NCBI GenBank assembly: GCA_945859605.1
Contig: OX243820.1
Span: 28,925,906 to 28,989,905 of the forward strand
DNA length: 64,000 bases
DNA from: Lumbricus rubellus
Taxonomy: Eukaryota; Annelida; Clitellata; Crassiclitellata; Lumbricidae
Reading direction: 5' to 3'
Made by a program: the position numbers and the translations under genes. Positions 20,636-31,591 of this stretch are shown one piece after another. The stretch's first letter is position 1; each line of letters begins with the position of its first letter. The notes under the pieces were generated by a model. That model made no database searches, was not told the origin of the DNA, and saw nothing but the letters and a program-made list of their open reading frames with translations.

Positions 20636-23506
20636 ACATAACATAACATAACATAACATGGGTTTTAAGTGGTTCAGAAGACACTAGGCCTGTGTTAGAA
20701 CCACTGCAAAATTGACCTGGAACTTTTAATACCCCAATTTTCCTAGGTCCCTTTTAAATGCTGTGACCGTGTCCACCGACACAGTGCTGTCCCCCAATCC
20801 GTTCCACATGTCCACAACTCTAGCACTGAAAAATTTCTGCCCTAATGATCCTTTCGGCTTCTTAAATAATTTGTACCTATGACCCCGAGTTGCTTTGTTT
20901 GGTGCTAATACAAAGAACTTCTCCCAACATAGTGCTTCCTTTCCAGTAATGATCTTGTATGCTTCAATTAGGTCTCCTCTGCTCCTCCGTCTCTCCAGTG
21001 TTGTTAGCCCACACCTTTCCAACCTCTCCTCATAGCTCATATCTTTGTAACCCCAAATCATCTTCGTAGCTCTTCTCTGCACTTTCTCCAGTTTTTCAAT
21101 ATCCTGCTTTAAGTATGGATTCCATGCCTGAATGCAGTATTCCAGCTGTGGCCTAACCAGTGATTTATATAGCCTCAGTATTGTATCCTTATCTCTAGTA
21201 ACTATTGTCCTTTTTATCATGCCTAATGTTGAATTTGCCTTTTTTGATGCTTCAGCACATTGCCTTGAAGGCTTTGCACTCTTGTGCATGATCACTCCTA
21301 AGTCCCTTTCTTCATCACTCACCCTCAGTGCCTTACCCCCCATTTCATATGCAAACTCCTGGTTCCTCTTTCCCATATGCATCACTGAGCACTTTTCCAA
21401 ATTAAAAAGCATTTGCCAGTCCTGTGACCATCTAAACATTTTTCCTAGATCTTCCTGTAGTATATCTGCTTCTTCTTTATTACCCACTGCTCTACATAAT
21501 TTTGTGTCATCCGCAAACTTAGAAATCTTTGATAGAATCCCATCATCTATATCATTAATAAAAAGTACAAACAACAGTGGCCCCAACACTGATCCTTGTG
21601 GCACTCCGCTTAGCACTGCTGTCCACCTAGAGTGTTTATCTCCTATTCCCACTTTTTGTCTTCTATCTGAAAGCCAGCTTTCAATCCACTTGAGTACCTG
21701 CCCACTAATCCCGCAAGCTTGCAACTTTTTAACTAGTCTTTTATGGGGTACTTTATCAAATGCCTTTGCAAAGTCTAGGTAAATCACATCCACTGGCTTT
21801 CCCTCATCTAACTTCTCAAAGACCACTTCAAAGAATTCCAACAGATTTGTCAAACACGAGCGTCCCTTAGTGAATCCATGTTGACTACCTTTTATAATAT
21901 CATGTACATTCAAGTGCTCAACTATGTTATCCTTAACAATCCTCTCCATGACCTTACACACCACACTGGTTAGACTGACTGGTCTGTAGTTACCTGGCTC
22001 ACTTCGGTTTCCTTTTTTAAACAATGGCACTATAAGAGCATCCCTCCATTCTTGTGGAACATCTCCGCTCTGTATCGATTTATTGAAGATCTGTGCCAAT
22101 GTCCCCCCGATTTCTTCCCTCACTTCATGTAAGAACTTAGGATGTAACTCATCGTTTCCTGGACTCTTATCCACTTTTAATCTTTTCAGTTGTTCCACCA
22201 CCTTTTCCCTAGTAAACATTATTTGCGTCAATCCTTTACCACCACTGTCCAGAAATGCTTGGCTAGGCTCAGGAATGTTTCCTAAATCCTCCAAAGTAAA
22301 CACTGAGCTGAAAAATTTATTCAGCACTTCAGTAGCTTCCGAGTCGTCCACAACAACTTCTCTACCCCCCTCTTCCTTTTTTAGTGGCCCTACCCTGTCT
22401 TTCCTTTTTTGCTTGCTTCTAACATAATTGTAGAAACTCTTGCTGTCTTCTTTAACATTTCTCGACAACTTCTGCTCAAAGATTTTTATTGCTTCCTTAT
22501 TTGTTTTATTGCAGACGTTTCTTTTATTCACATAGTTCACCCTCAATTCCTCGAGTCTTGCTACACTCTCACCCTCGAGTTCATTCTTTGTTTCCTTCTT
22601 CAACTTATGATAATTCTTCCAAGCTTTATTCTTCGCCCTTCTCTTTTTTTGAACCTCACGTGTTACCCATGGCCTCCTCTTGTTGGTTCTCTTGCGTTTG
22701 GGTATATTTTCGTCAATAATCTCTCTCATGACTTCATTAAACTTCTTCCAAGCTTCGTTCACTCCCATTCCACTTACTGCACTTTCTAATTCCTTTTCCT
22801 TCAACCTCATCCTCACTAATTCATAGTCTGCCTTAAAGAAATTGGGTTTGCTCATATAGGCTTTCACTTCCTGAGTCTGTTGCACAAATAGTTCCCATCT
22901 TACAACCTGATGGTCACTAATGTTAAAATGCTCCCCCACACTCACATTCTCTACCATATTTTCATCAGTCGTTATCACTAAGTCCAAAATCTGGTCTCCT
23001 CTTGTTGGCTCCATAACATGCTGTTGCATAAAGCGAGCATCAACAAAATCCAAGAATATCCTATCTTTTTCTCTTTCCCCTTCCGATGCTTCCCAATCAA
23101 TATGATAGTTGAAATCTCCCATTATCAATGATGTTTCCTTATTAGCCATTTCCAGTAGCTTGCACATACCTTGATCCGCTTCTTCTGTGGCATCCGGTAC
23201 CCTATAGCATACTCCCACAAGCATCTTAGACCTGCTCATTTGAATTTCACACCAAATACTCTCCTTGAATGTCTCGTTGCTCATATCCTGTCTCTCTACT
23301 GCATTAATATGGCTCCTAACATATAGCAAAACCCCTCCAGCTCCGTGTCCAACTGATTTCTGATTAGCTCGATCCTTTCTAAATAGTCTGTATCCATCTA
23401 AAGCTAGCTCGCTATCTGTGATTTCCGGTTTTGTCCATGACTCTGCTATTCCAATTATATCAGGTCATTCTTACCATGGAACTGTTTATGGTACACTCCA
23501 TTCCAT
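20636..23506 (-). mobile_element. LINE (CR1/L2/jockey-like), 5'-truncated
   Basis: The element runs right to left. It ends at the left in a 3' UTR of about 65 bp and then tandem ATGTT units at 20636-20660. A short tandem tail instead of poly(A) is usual for CR1/L2-type LINEs. The 5' end is truncated within the endonuclease domain near 23506. Confidence 0.9.
20726..23506 (-). CDS. LINE ORF2: APE-type endonuclease and reverse transcriptase, 5'-partial
   Basis: Encodes the enzyme that nicks target DNA and copies the element's RNA by target-primed reverse transcription. No conventional start codon is credible: the frame is open from 23506 down to a TGA at 20726. Numbering from the TTG codon at 23329, the endonuclease has GDFNYHIDW (71-79) and SDH (138-140), with further N-terminal sequence upstream (IIGIAESWT). 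The reverse transcriptase has LIVPLFKKG (432-440), NYRPVSL (447-453), YLDFAKAFD with a catalytic Asp (517-525), VPQGSVLGP (576-584) and FADD (605-608). The C-terminal tail is basic and ends LGKLGY. More than 870 codons remain without a stop or frameshift, so the insertion is recent or the family is still active. The exact clade needs a phylogeny. Confidence 0.93.
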
Positions 23507-23870
23507 TATATCCGTCTTACTGGTTTTAGTTCAGTGAGGTTATAATAGGACAGTGTGCCGTGTGGTTGGTAGCTGTCTGCCTATATCGCTCTACGTATCT
23601 GTTGATGCCACTCTCTGTCCTGCTGCATATCTGTCTGCGTCCGTCCGTCTCTTTCAGTTTGATTATTCCAATGTGTCTGTCGCTGAAGCCGAAACGCGAT
23701 GGAATCAGTCATTGTCACCGCCGCATCAGTGGCATTGCTGTGATGCAAAGATGAAAAGACTTCCTGCAAATTGCGCTACGTAATTTGTTTTCAGATGTCG
23801 TCGTCATCGACTTTGAGTAGCCGTCGTCATCGTCGTCGTCGTCGTCGTCAACGGTCGGTCTTTTATTCGA

Positions 23871-24205
23871 TGCAGCGGATCAAAGGATTAAAGGATCAAT
23901 GGTTCAAAGGATCAACGATTCAAAGGATCAATGGTTCAAAGGATCAGTGGTTCAAAGCATCAATGGATTAAAGGATCAATGGTTCAAAGGATCAATGGAT
24001 TAAAGGATCAATGGTTCAAAGGATCATTAGGCCAAGTGATCAATGGATCAATAAAACTCAGGGTCAATGGATCAACGCCATGAAGGATCAATGGAACAAA
24101 GGGTCAATGGAACAATAGGTCAACTAATAAATGGCTCAAATGAACAATGGATCAACAGACCAATGATTCAATGCATCCAAGAATGAATTGGTCAAAGGAT
24201 TAATG
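23871..24205. repeat. 16-bp GGATCAATGGTTCAAA minisatellite
   Basis: Degenerate tandem units of GGATCAATGGTTCAAA and GGATCAATGGATTAAA. It is preceded by a (CGT)n run at 23818-23850. Confidence 0.9.
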
Positions 24206-24341
24206 GATTGAGGGATTATTTCTTCACTCCGGGGCAAGGCCACTTCCAGAATCCAGTTCTACGAGCATTATACATTTTGTAGGGCTGTTGTTCGATTAAA
24301 AATTTTAATCGAAATTAATCACTGTGGTTGCATGTACATTT

Positions 24342-24572
24342 GTGTATGTATGTATGTATGTATGTATGTATGTATGTATGTATGTATGTATGTATGTATG
24401 TATGTATGTATGTATGTATGTATGTATGTATGTATGTATGTATGTATGTATGTATGTATGTATGTATGTATGTATGTATGTATGTATGTATGTATGTATG
24501 TATGTATGTATTGTATTGTATGTATGTATGTATGTATGTATGTATGTATGTATGTATGTATGTATGTATGTA
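24342..24572. repeat. (ATGT)n microsatellite
   Basis: About 230 bp of nearly pure TATG tetranucleotide with one interruption (TTGTATTG) near 24510. Tyr/Val/Cys/Met frames across it are artefacts. Confidence 0.97.
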
Positions 24573-24709
24573 GCTTTTGTATACGTTTTTTTGTTCAGAA
24601 AGCAAGACCTACACTACCGCACTCGAAACGTTCTAATTTTATGCTTAAATACGCGGGTAATTCACTAACGACACTGACTTAGCCTAGTAAAATGGAATAA
24701 TTATTTCTT

Positions 24710-24715
24710 TTTATT
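24710..24715 (-). terminator. Polyadenylation signal of the minus-strand peptide gene
   Basis: AATAAA on the minus strand in the context CCTTAATAAAAAGAAATAA. The same string occurs at 29911-29929 on the plus strand, downstream of the paralogous gene, so the signal is conserved between the two copies. Confidence 0.65.
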
Positions 24716-24915
24716 AAGGAATGAGAATTTATTAATCTTTGCACGTGCATTTCAGTGCCGTTTATTTATTGATCCAAATGCGCTTTGCTGGATAATAATT
24801 GCGTGGTTCATTCCGCTGCTTTTCAGGTTAGGCGTCATGCGCTTTGTAGCAATTTCTATCAGACATCGGCATCAAAACATCATTGGTTGGACCCGATTCC
24901 ATCAAAACGTGGTCG

Positions 24916-25944
24916 TTAACCACCATATATATGTATATGAGGTTGTTCAACTGGATGATACGCAAAAAGCGCTCGTGGCTGTCGTACATGTATATTTCCT
25001 GGCTGAGCAATATCATCGGCTGTGGTGCTGTTTGTTGCACGTTCACTTCTGATCTGAGATCCTCCGTCAGTTCCGTCTAGTAGATACAAGAAAAGTAGAA
25101 TAAAGCACATACATGTAGCATAATATGACGCTGCTGTTGTGACACCAGAACTTGTTCTGCTTTTATATTATAATAAGTTCTTAATCCATCTTCAGCAATA
25201 ATAATAATGATAATTATGATGAAGATGATGATGGGGAAGGGGGGAACGAACGGCTGAAATATTTTGGTTTTCCACACTGTTGTTATCGTATATTTTAAGC
25301 TGTCGTAGGCTATGAACAAAATTGCTGTATTATTTCAGTGCTAATTAATGATAAACTAAAATGGGAAAATGCATAGACCTAAATGTTAAACACGTGACCC
25401 GTCTAAGCAAGTTCGTAGCTAGGGGAGTATTTGGGGGTGTTTGAACACCCCTGAAATGAAAAAATTCCAACATGAAATAATCCATTTGCTAGCACATGAT
25501 GTAATAACTACAGTGTGTAATGTAAAATCGCGGAAAATAGTGTTTTTGGGAGCGCCGTAAACGTATTACGAGCCAGAAAAGATAAGAAAAGAGGCGATGA
25601 ATAAAAACGGTCGTCAGAAAATTTCGCCCAAAAAAAAGGGGGGAACCCCCCCCCCCCCAATAAAATCCTCGCTACGGCCTTACGTCTAAGATCCGGCAAA
25701 GGCAGGTCGCAAAAAGTGGCTCGCTTTTAGCCCTGGGTTGCAGAGATAGGCCTACACACGGAGAGAAGACCAGACAGGGCCTGAAGAGATATAGTTAAAG
25801 AACTATTTCGAAGGTAGGCCTACAGTAAGTCTTACCCCGACGGGCCATGATCACTGGTGCTCCAACCGCCGTGTAGACACCAAGTAGAGCGACGATGCAG
25901 ACGAGTAGGATGGTCGTTCGCCCAAAGATTCGTCCAGACATCAT
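24916..25944 (-). CDS. Small secreted peptide gene, copy 1 (two exons)
   Basis: The gene is spliced from exon 1 at 25836-25944 and exon 2 at 24916-25076, giving 89 residues. Exon 1 encodes MMSGRIFGRTTILLVCIVA, a hydrophobic signal peptide, and then LLGVYTAVGAPVIMARR. It ends at a G|GTAAG donor in phase 1. Exon 2 follows a CTTTTCTTG...CTAG acceptor and encodes the mature part, which is Cys-free and His/Pro-rich toward the end. It contains an N-glycosylation sequon (NST) and finishes HIHIYGG. An RR pair just before the junction could be a proprotein cleavage site. The promoter, exon 1, splice phase and 3' end have an inverted paralog at 29012-29867. The intron holds a family A MITE (25408-25682). 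I do not recognise the family. A neuropeptide, antimicrobial or other secreted effector are all possible. Confidence 0.7.
25408..25682. mobile_element. hAT-like MITE, family A, intronic
   Basis: A 275-bp element starting CAAGTTCGTAGCTAGGGG and ending GCTACGGCCTTA. The 8-bp duplication CGTCTAAG is perfect at 25400-25407 and 25683-25690. It lies within the intron of the minus-strand peptide gene. Confidence 0.9.
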
Positions 25945-26056
25945 GGATGAATTCGTTGCTGTACCACAAGCGATTATTGCAGACTCCTTCTTTTGCTGTA
26001 GAAGCTAGAACTCTATTTGCTCACCAGCAATTATTGTAGAAGTCGAAGAAGCTCAG

Positions 26057-26063
26057 ATTTATA
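26057..26063 (-). promoter_or_regulatory. TATA box of peptide gene copy 1
   Basis: TATAAAT on the minus strand, 113 bp upstream of the start codon. It sits in a block conserved with the plus-strand paralog (28783-28840): AGCGCTAAT, GAACGCAGG, CACAGTAAGAAGCTTCACAT. In the paralog the aligned position reads CTTAGAGATC, so the TATA box is not preserved. Confidence 0.55.
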
Positions 26064-26109
26064 AGATTTTCGAATGTGAAGCTTCTTACTGTGGCCTGCG
26101 TTCCTATTA

Positions 26110-26490
26110 GCGCTATTTATTAAGATTAAGCGTTTTCGATAAAAAGAGGCGTCAGGAATAATTACACTCTGCCATGCGTACGGACGGACGGTCATTGGCC
26201 CATTGGGTACATCCATAAATATCATTTCCATAACAATAGGCCTATAATACTCTGAGAGGCTGTTCTTTCTCCAATAATTATATTTGTAGTTTGTTATGTC
26301 TGGATCGTCTGCTGGATGCTCAGCCATAATAATTATTAATAATTATTATTAATGATTATTATTAATTGTAAATCAACCCTCAAACGGGCAAATCCATTAG
26401 GCCTATTATAGATAGACGGAGTCACGGAGGAAAGAAAAACTTCATCGATGACTTCTCTCCTCTGCCACGCACGCGCGCACACTCACACAC
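26110..26490. other. No gene seen
   Basis: AT-rich spacer between the divergent peptide genes, with a short palindromic AATAATTATTAATAATTATT stretch near 26327-26360. Confidence 0.45.
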
Positions 26491-26655
26491 ATGGGCGGAG
26501 TTTGGTTCTCGTTCTTGGGGGGCTAATGCTTTCTTTGGAAGGGGGGGGGCCTAAGCCCGGAAAAAGATACAATTTTCATGGTAAAAAAGCGGAATCTGGG
26601 GGTTCTTGGAGGGGGCTTAGCTCCCCTAGCCCCTGATAAACTCCGCCCGAGCACA
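26491..26655. mobile_element. Possible MITE (GGGCGGAGTTT termini)
   Basis: Inverted terminal words GGGCGGAGTTT and AAACTCCGCCC bound a short G/C-run-rich interior. Flanks are CA-repeats, so a target duplication cannot be judged. Confidence 0.4.
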
Positions 26656-27531
26656 CACATACATACAGAGACTGAGACAGAGACAGACAGACGGAGACAG
26701 GCACGTTGGGCTATAAACTTAGATCTGGCTAGATACGAACTGGTAAACAACTTACGCCCAGAAAGAATAGAATGGATTTGGTCGTTCGTAAGGCAACCAT
26801 GGGCGCAGACTTTAGGGGGACGTCCCCCAATGTTTGTGGTGGGGGGCCGTCTCCCAACACAAACTCGTATGCTCAATTGCTCATAATTATCCCCATAATG
26901 CGTTCTTTAATATGTAACTATGTTATTATTATCTTGCATAATTATTATATCGTTATAGCTCATTGGGCCTACTTGTTATTCGGAAGGCACATGCATCATA
27001 TAGGAATCAACATTCCTATATAAGCATAGATTACTTAGGCCTATACGGTGCAGTGCGTTCACATCTATCCTGTCGGACAATCACAAACAACACATTTATA
27101 GTAGGCCTACTTCACAATTAGAGGAATCATTTGGCCTATTATAGGCATAAACTGCTTATAATTACGGTACGGTACGTTTCCATCTGTCCTGTCGGCCAAT
27201 CACAAAACAAAACATTTTTTATCAATCTGTTAAACTATTTGGAACCTTTTATATTGATATGGAAATAATATGGATGTACCAAATGACCTTCAGTACAAAA
27301 ATATGGATAATAGACATTGCACAGGCCTACATCGTCATCAGCATAATGTTGTATTATCAAGTATGCACTTATTATGGAAGTCTCTAATCTTTTTTATATG
27401 CTACCTGATGCAGTCTACTGCAATAATATAGTTAATGGCATGACGGTGCGCCTCGATTGCAATAGTTGGCCTGTAATCAGCGCTCAACCATCATGTACTT
27501 CTTTATACGGAGGGTTAAGTGTTTCGGTATA
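26656..27531. other. No gene seen; imperfect tandem duplication
   Basis: Unique AT-rich sequence. Around 27057-27100 and 27175-27220 the word TCCTGTCGG.CAATCACAAA recurs, suggesting an old tandem duplication of roughly 130 bp. No exon recognised. Confidence 0.45.
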
Positions 27532-28685
27532 CAGGGTGGGCCATAAAAAAAGACCCTCCTAAGATTTTTGCCAATATCTTGACCAAAAGTAAGAATTTTG
27601 AAATGAAATTTTGCAGTCTTAAAGACAATTCATATTTACACCAGATGGCCGAATTTCATTAAAATATTTCAAATAGAACAAAAGTTATACCACTTTTATT
27701 GAAGCCACCCACCGTTTTTTGACGATTCAAAAACGCGACGCAAAAAAGAGTTTAAAAAATCAATTCAATTATTCCGGCCAATATCTTGGCCAGAAGTAGG
27801 AATATCGAACTGAAATTTCACAGCCCTAAAGACAAATCATATCTACACACGATGGCCGGATTTCATCAAAATATTTCAAACACAACAAAAGTTATGGTAC
27901 TTTTAGTGAGGCCACCCCCATTTTTTGACGATTCAAAGACGTAACGCATCAAAAACTCGATTTTATTAAGTCTCATCTCAAATAATTGTTATAAAATAGC
28001 CTTGATATTGCCAGATGATCATTATTATTACTATTTAAAAAAGAAATAGAGTACCAGCGTAGCTGCACGTCACTGAGAAGTCACTTAGCAAGAGGACGCT
28101 AAATTGGTAAATAAGGAATCTGTCAGATTAATCAGGGGTCCATCAAGAACTTTGCAAAGAGACTCAAAAGAAGTTTTGACACTGGTATTGGGCACATTGA
28201 ACACAAGTTGTGAAGCACAATCAAGTTCATTTGACAACAGTTATTTGAGAGGAGACTTAATAAAATCGTGTTTCTGCGACTTTTTGTTGCGTTTCGTTTT
28301 TGAATCGTCAAAATGGTGGGTGGTCCCGCTAAAAGTGGTATAACTTGTGTTGTGTTTGAAATATTTTGATGAAATTTGGTCATCTGGTGTATATATGAAT
28401 TGCCTTTAAGCCTGTAAAATTTCATTTCGAAATTCTTACTTTTGGTGAAGATATTGGCAAAAAACCTAATTTTTTGGCGTTTCGTTTTTGAATCGTCAAA
28501 AAACGGGGGGTGGCCTCACTAAAACTGATATAACTTTTGTTCTGTTTGATATATTTAGATGAAATCTGGCCATCATGTGTAAATATGAATTGCCTTTAAG
28601 ACTGTAAAATTTCATTTCAAAATTCAAACTTCTGGCCAAAATATTGGCAAAAAACCTAGGGGGGTCTTTTTTTTGGCCCACCCTG
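27532..28685. mobile_element. Mariner/Tc1-like foldback MITE
   Basis: An 1154-bp palindromic element starting CAGGGTGGGCCATAAAAAAA and ending GGCCCACCCTG, flanked by TA on both sides (27530-27531, 28686-28687). Each arm contains two diverged copies of a 175-200 bp block (CCAATATCTTG...AAAAGT). The arms are separated by a central region of about 250 bp. TA duplication and CAGGGTG termini are typical of the Tc1/mariner superfamily. No transposase frame is present. Confidence 0.85.
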
Positions 28686-29011
28686 TAGATAATCTAATTT
28701 TTTTTCATGATAAGCTTAATTATACTCGTTATGGCCAACTCGAAAACCATTCAAATTGCCATTCCAACGCAAAACGGTAGATAAGTAGCGCTAATCAGAA
28801 CGCAGGACACAGTAAGAAGCTTCACATTCGACGATCTTAGAGATCCAATTATAGGTTCTTAGACTTCTAACGCTGGTGAACAAAATTAATAGAGTTCTAG
28901 CTTCTAGACAGAGAGAGAGGAAGTGTGCAATAATTATTGCTGGGTTGCAAATAGAGTTCTAGTTTCTAGAGAAAGAGCATTATTGCTTGTGGTACAGCAA
29001 CGAATTCATCC

Positions 29012-29867
29012 ATGATGTTTGGACGAATCTTTGGTCGGACGACCATCCTACTTGTCTGCATCGTCGCTGTACTTGTGGTCTGTACAACGGTTGGAACAGA
29101 AGTGAACATGATCCGTCGTGGTGGTGGTAAGATCTACTGCTACATGTGTAGGCCTACCTTCGAAATAGTTCTTTGACTATCTCTGTAAGCCCTGTCTGTC
29201 GTGTCGCCTGTCTGCCCCTTCAATTGCCTAACTGTACACTGCAACGGTGTAACTGGTTGCGGCCAGTCAACCGGATTGTTCAATAAAGAAGATATTCTTG
29301 TTACCTGAGGTATCATGCATGTAATCCCTCAGGTGGCAGATATTAATACACAATTTTAACTCTGGAGTAGCCGTCCGAGCCAAGATCAGGGAGAAGCCCG
29401 GATAATAAAAGTGCTGTGGAAGGCAATTAGGCCCTATAGCATTAAAGCGCTGGATAATGATTGACAGGCGCTGGAACAAGTAGCCTAGCTGATTTCTCTT
29501 GGTTTGTCAGAAACGTGGGTCAAGAGACGACCCAGGTCGGCGAGAAACCTGTCCCTTGGCGTTACTTATTATCATTATTGATGGATATGGATCAAGAAAT
29601 TATTATTATAAGCAAGCAGAACAATCTCTGATGTCACAGCAACGTAATTTGTTTATTTTACTTTTCTTGTAGACGATTCTAATTTCATATCAAGGCCTAG
29701 AAAAGGCTAGAATAAACTTTCCTCTTCGTAAACGTGAAACGCCAGCTTCTTCTCCCGAAAATTTGATAGACCGACTAGAACGAAAGCAACTGGAACGTGA
29801 CCCTACTTTCAGGCTTGTGGGCAATTATATTGGTAAACGTGAAACGGTGAAGGCTGCAAAAAACTGA
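29012..29867 (+). CDS. Small secreted peptide gene, copy 2 (two exons)
   Basis: Exon 1 (29012-29126) encodes MMFGRIFGRTTILLVCIVAV, continues VVCTTVGTEVNMIRRGG, and ends at a phase-1 G|GTAAG donor. It is a clear paralog of the minus-strand gene at 25944. Exon 2 has two possible starts. The acceptor aligned with copy 1 (exon from 29673) gives only 12 more codons before a TAG at 29708. A second acceptor 28 bp downstream (exon from 29701) gives 54 residues and a TGA at 29865, for 93 residues overall, close to copy 1. The longer product contains dibasic sites LRKR, ERK and GKR, the last with a Gly that could donate an amide, as in neuropeptide precursors. The product has no Cys beyond the signal peptide. 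The family is not recognised, and exon 2 is the uncertain part. Confidence 0.6.
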
Positions 29868-29914
29868 AATACACTGGCAAACATTAATTAATACAGTGTC
29901 ACGCCTATTTCCTT

Positions 29915-29930
29915 AATAAAAAGAAATAAA
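29915..29930 (+). terminator. Polyadenylation signals of peptide gene copy 2
   Basis: Two overlapping-range AATAAA hexamers (29915-29920, 29925-29930), 48 bp after the stop codon. The first is conserved in copy 1. Confidence 0.65.
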
Positions 29931-30019
29931 TATTCCATTATATTATTCAGTGTCGTTGGTGAATTACCCGCGTATTTTAGCATAAAATCTGAACGTTTCA
30001 AGTGCGGTAGTGACACGTG

Positions 30020-30827
30020 AGTCTTAATTTCTGGACAAGAAAGGTATAGGGATTGTTTCTGTGGTTTGCGCTCTTACCTGACCAAGAATGACAATTTGTA
30101 CTCCATTTTGGGACCGGAAAGTTACATGTGTGTGTGTTTGTGTGTGTTATTTGGACTTATACGTGAAGAAAAGGGTGCCTGTACACAACCTTGGGAACAG
30201 AAGGTTGAGTGTTTCTATAGTTTTTGTGCTTATGTGTACATATACTACCCATGCATATGATAGTGTGCTTCTGTCTGTACCTGTCTGTCTGCCTGTCTGT
30301 CTTTCTGTATTTCTGTCGGTCTCTCTGTCTGCATGCTGATGTCATATCCTAAATTAGATATTTTCTCAGTTTGGGCTTAACATTGATCAGAAATTCAGGA
30401 TGATTGCTGAAAGCGATCGTTACCATGCATGCAGGGCTCTGAGACACCCATGTACGCCTCTGCGTGTCATCGTAACCCCATCCAATAAATCACCATCAAC
30501 GATAGGAAATTAGGCTACGTGCGAACGAAGGATACGGTGGCATGGTGATTACATAGGGCCACACCTACAATACATGCACACTGCAGTGCATTCATATAGG
30601 TCTAATTACATATAGTACTTTACGTAGCCTATAAAATTCTATCCGTATAATGCCTGATAATGGCTACATGATTTTTTTTACGTGAGGGCATTATACTTGG
30701 CATGCACGTGGTTCTAAACATGGCATATACATGTAAGAGGCCGTGTTGGTCGACTGGCAGGGTGAACTGGAAATAGCGACCTATACCCACATCCACTTCC
30801 ATATATAATTATATATATATAATATAA
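30020..30827. other. No gene seen
   Basis: Contains short (TG)n and (TGTC)n runs at 30125-30150 and 30275-30330. The rest is unique AT-rich DNA. Confidence 0.45.
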
Positions 30828-31562
30828 CTAGCTGAACCCGGCCACGCGTTGCTGTGGCTGAAAAGAGGCTCCCCTCCCCTTCCCCCTCCCCTCCCCCTCC
30901 TCCTCCCCTCCCCTCCCCCTTCCCCTTCCCCTCCCCCTCCCCCTCCCCCTCCCCCTCCCCCCTCCCCCTCCCCCTCTCCCTCCCCTCCCCCTCCCCCTCC
31001 ATCTCCCCCTCCTCTCCCTGTCCCCTCCCTTCCCTTTCCCCCTCCCCCTCCTCCCTCTCCCTCCCACTCCCCTTCCCCTCTCCCTTCCCCTCCGTCCCCC
31101 TCCCCTTCCCCTCCCTCTGACCTCCACCTCCCCTCCCCCTCCGCTCCCTCCCCACCGTCTTTGTCCCGCTCCCTCCGCTCCTTTCCTCCGTCGCAGCGTC
31201 CATTCCAAGCCCAAAGGCCGCTTTGTGAAAAGGCCTAAAAGCGGCCTCTTTGGAAAATTAATCGCGACTCGCTTATGACGTCATAGCACGCCACCTCATT
31301 GATGTTTCGTTTGCTGTGTTTGGAGACGGCGTTTATGAAATCTCTGCAGCCGTGTGGGACGTGTTTAGTTTGCAAATGGCGGACGAACGGATTGCAAAGT
31401 TCACTTTTTGTGGAAACGGTTGCGTTTTTTCGGGTGAAAACATCTTAAGACACGGTGCTATTTGAATGGAAGGTTTTGGTAAATTTTCACAACAGACCGT
31501 GCGTAGCTTTCGGCGTGGTAATGCGACGAACTATTGGAAAGTTTCATTTTTATTTATATAGA
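30828..31562 (-). mobile_element. Helitron-like non-autonomous element
   Basis: Read on the minus strand it starts TCTATATAAATAAAAATGAA at 31562 and ends GCAACGCGTGGCCGGGTTCAG followed by CTAG at 30828, before a T. The ends match the copy at 16622-17124. The 3' half again carries a long G-rich tract (minus strand; CCCCTCCCC on plus) at 30868-31170. Arg/Gly-rich and Pro/Ser-rich frames across that tract are artefacts. Confidence 0.75.
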
Positions 31563-31591
31563 TATATGATATATATATATATGAATATTGT

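Noticed and set aside
21132..22789. Plus-strand frames of 114 to 216 codons
   Set aside because: Antisense shadows of the LINE reverse transcriptase frame.
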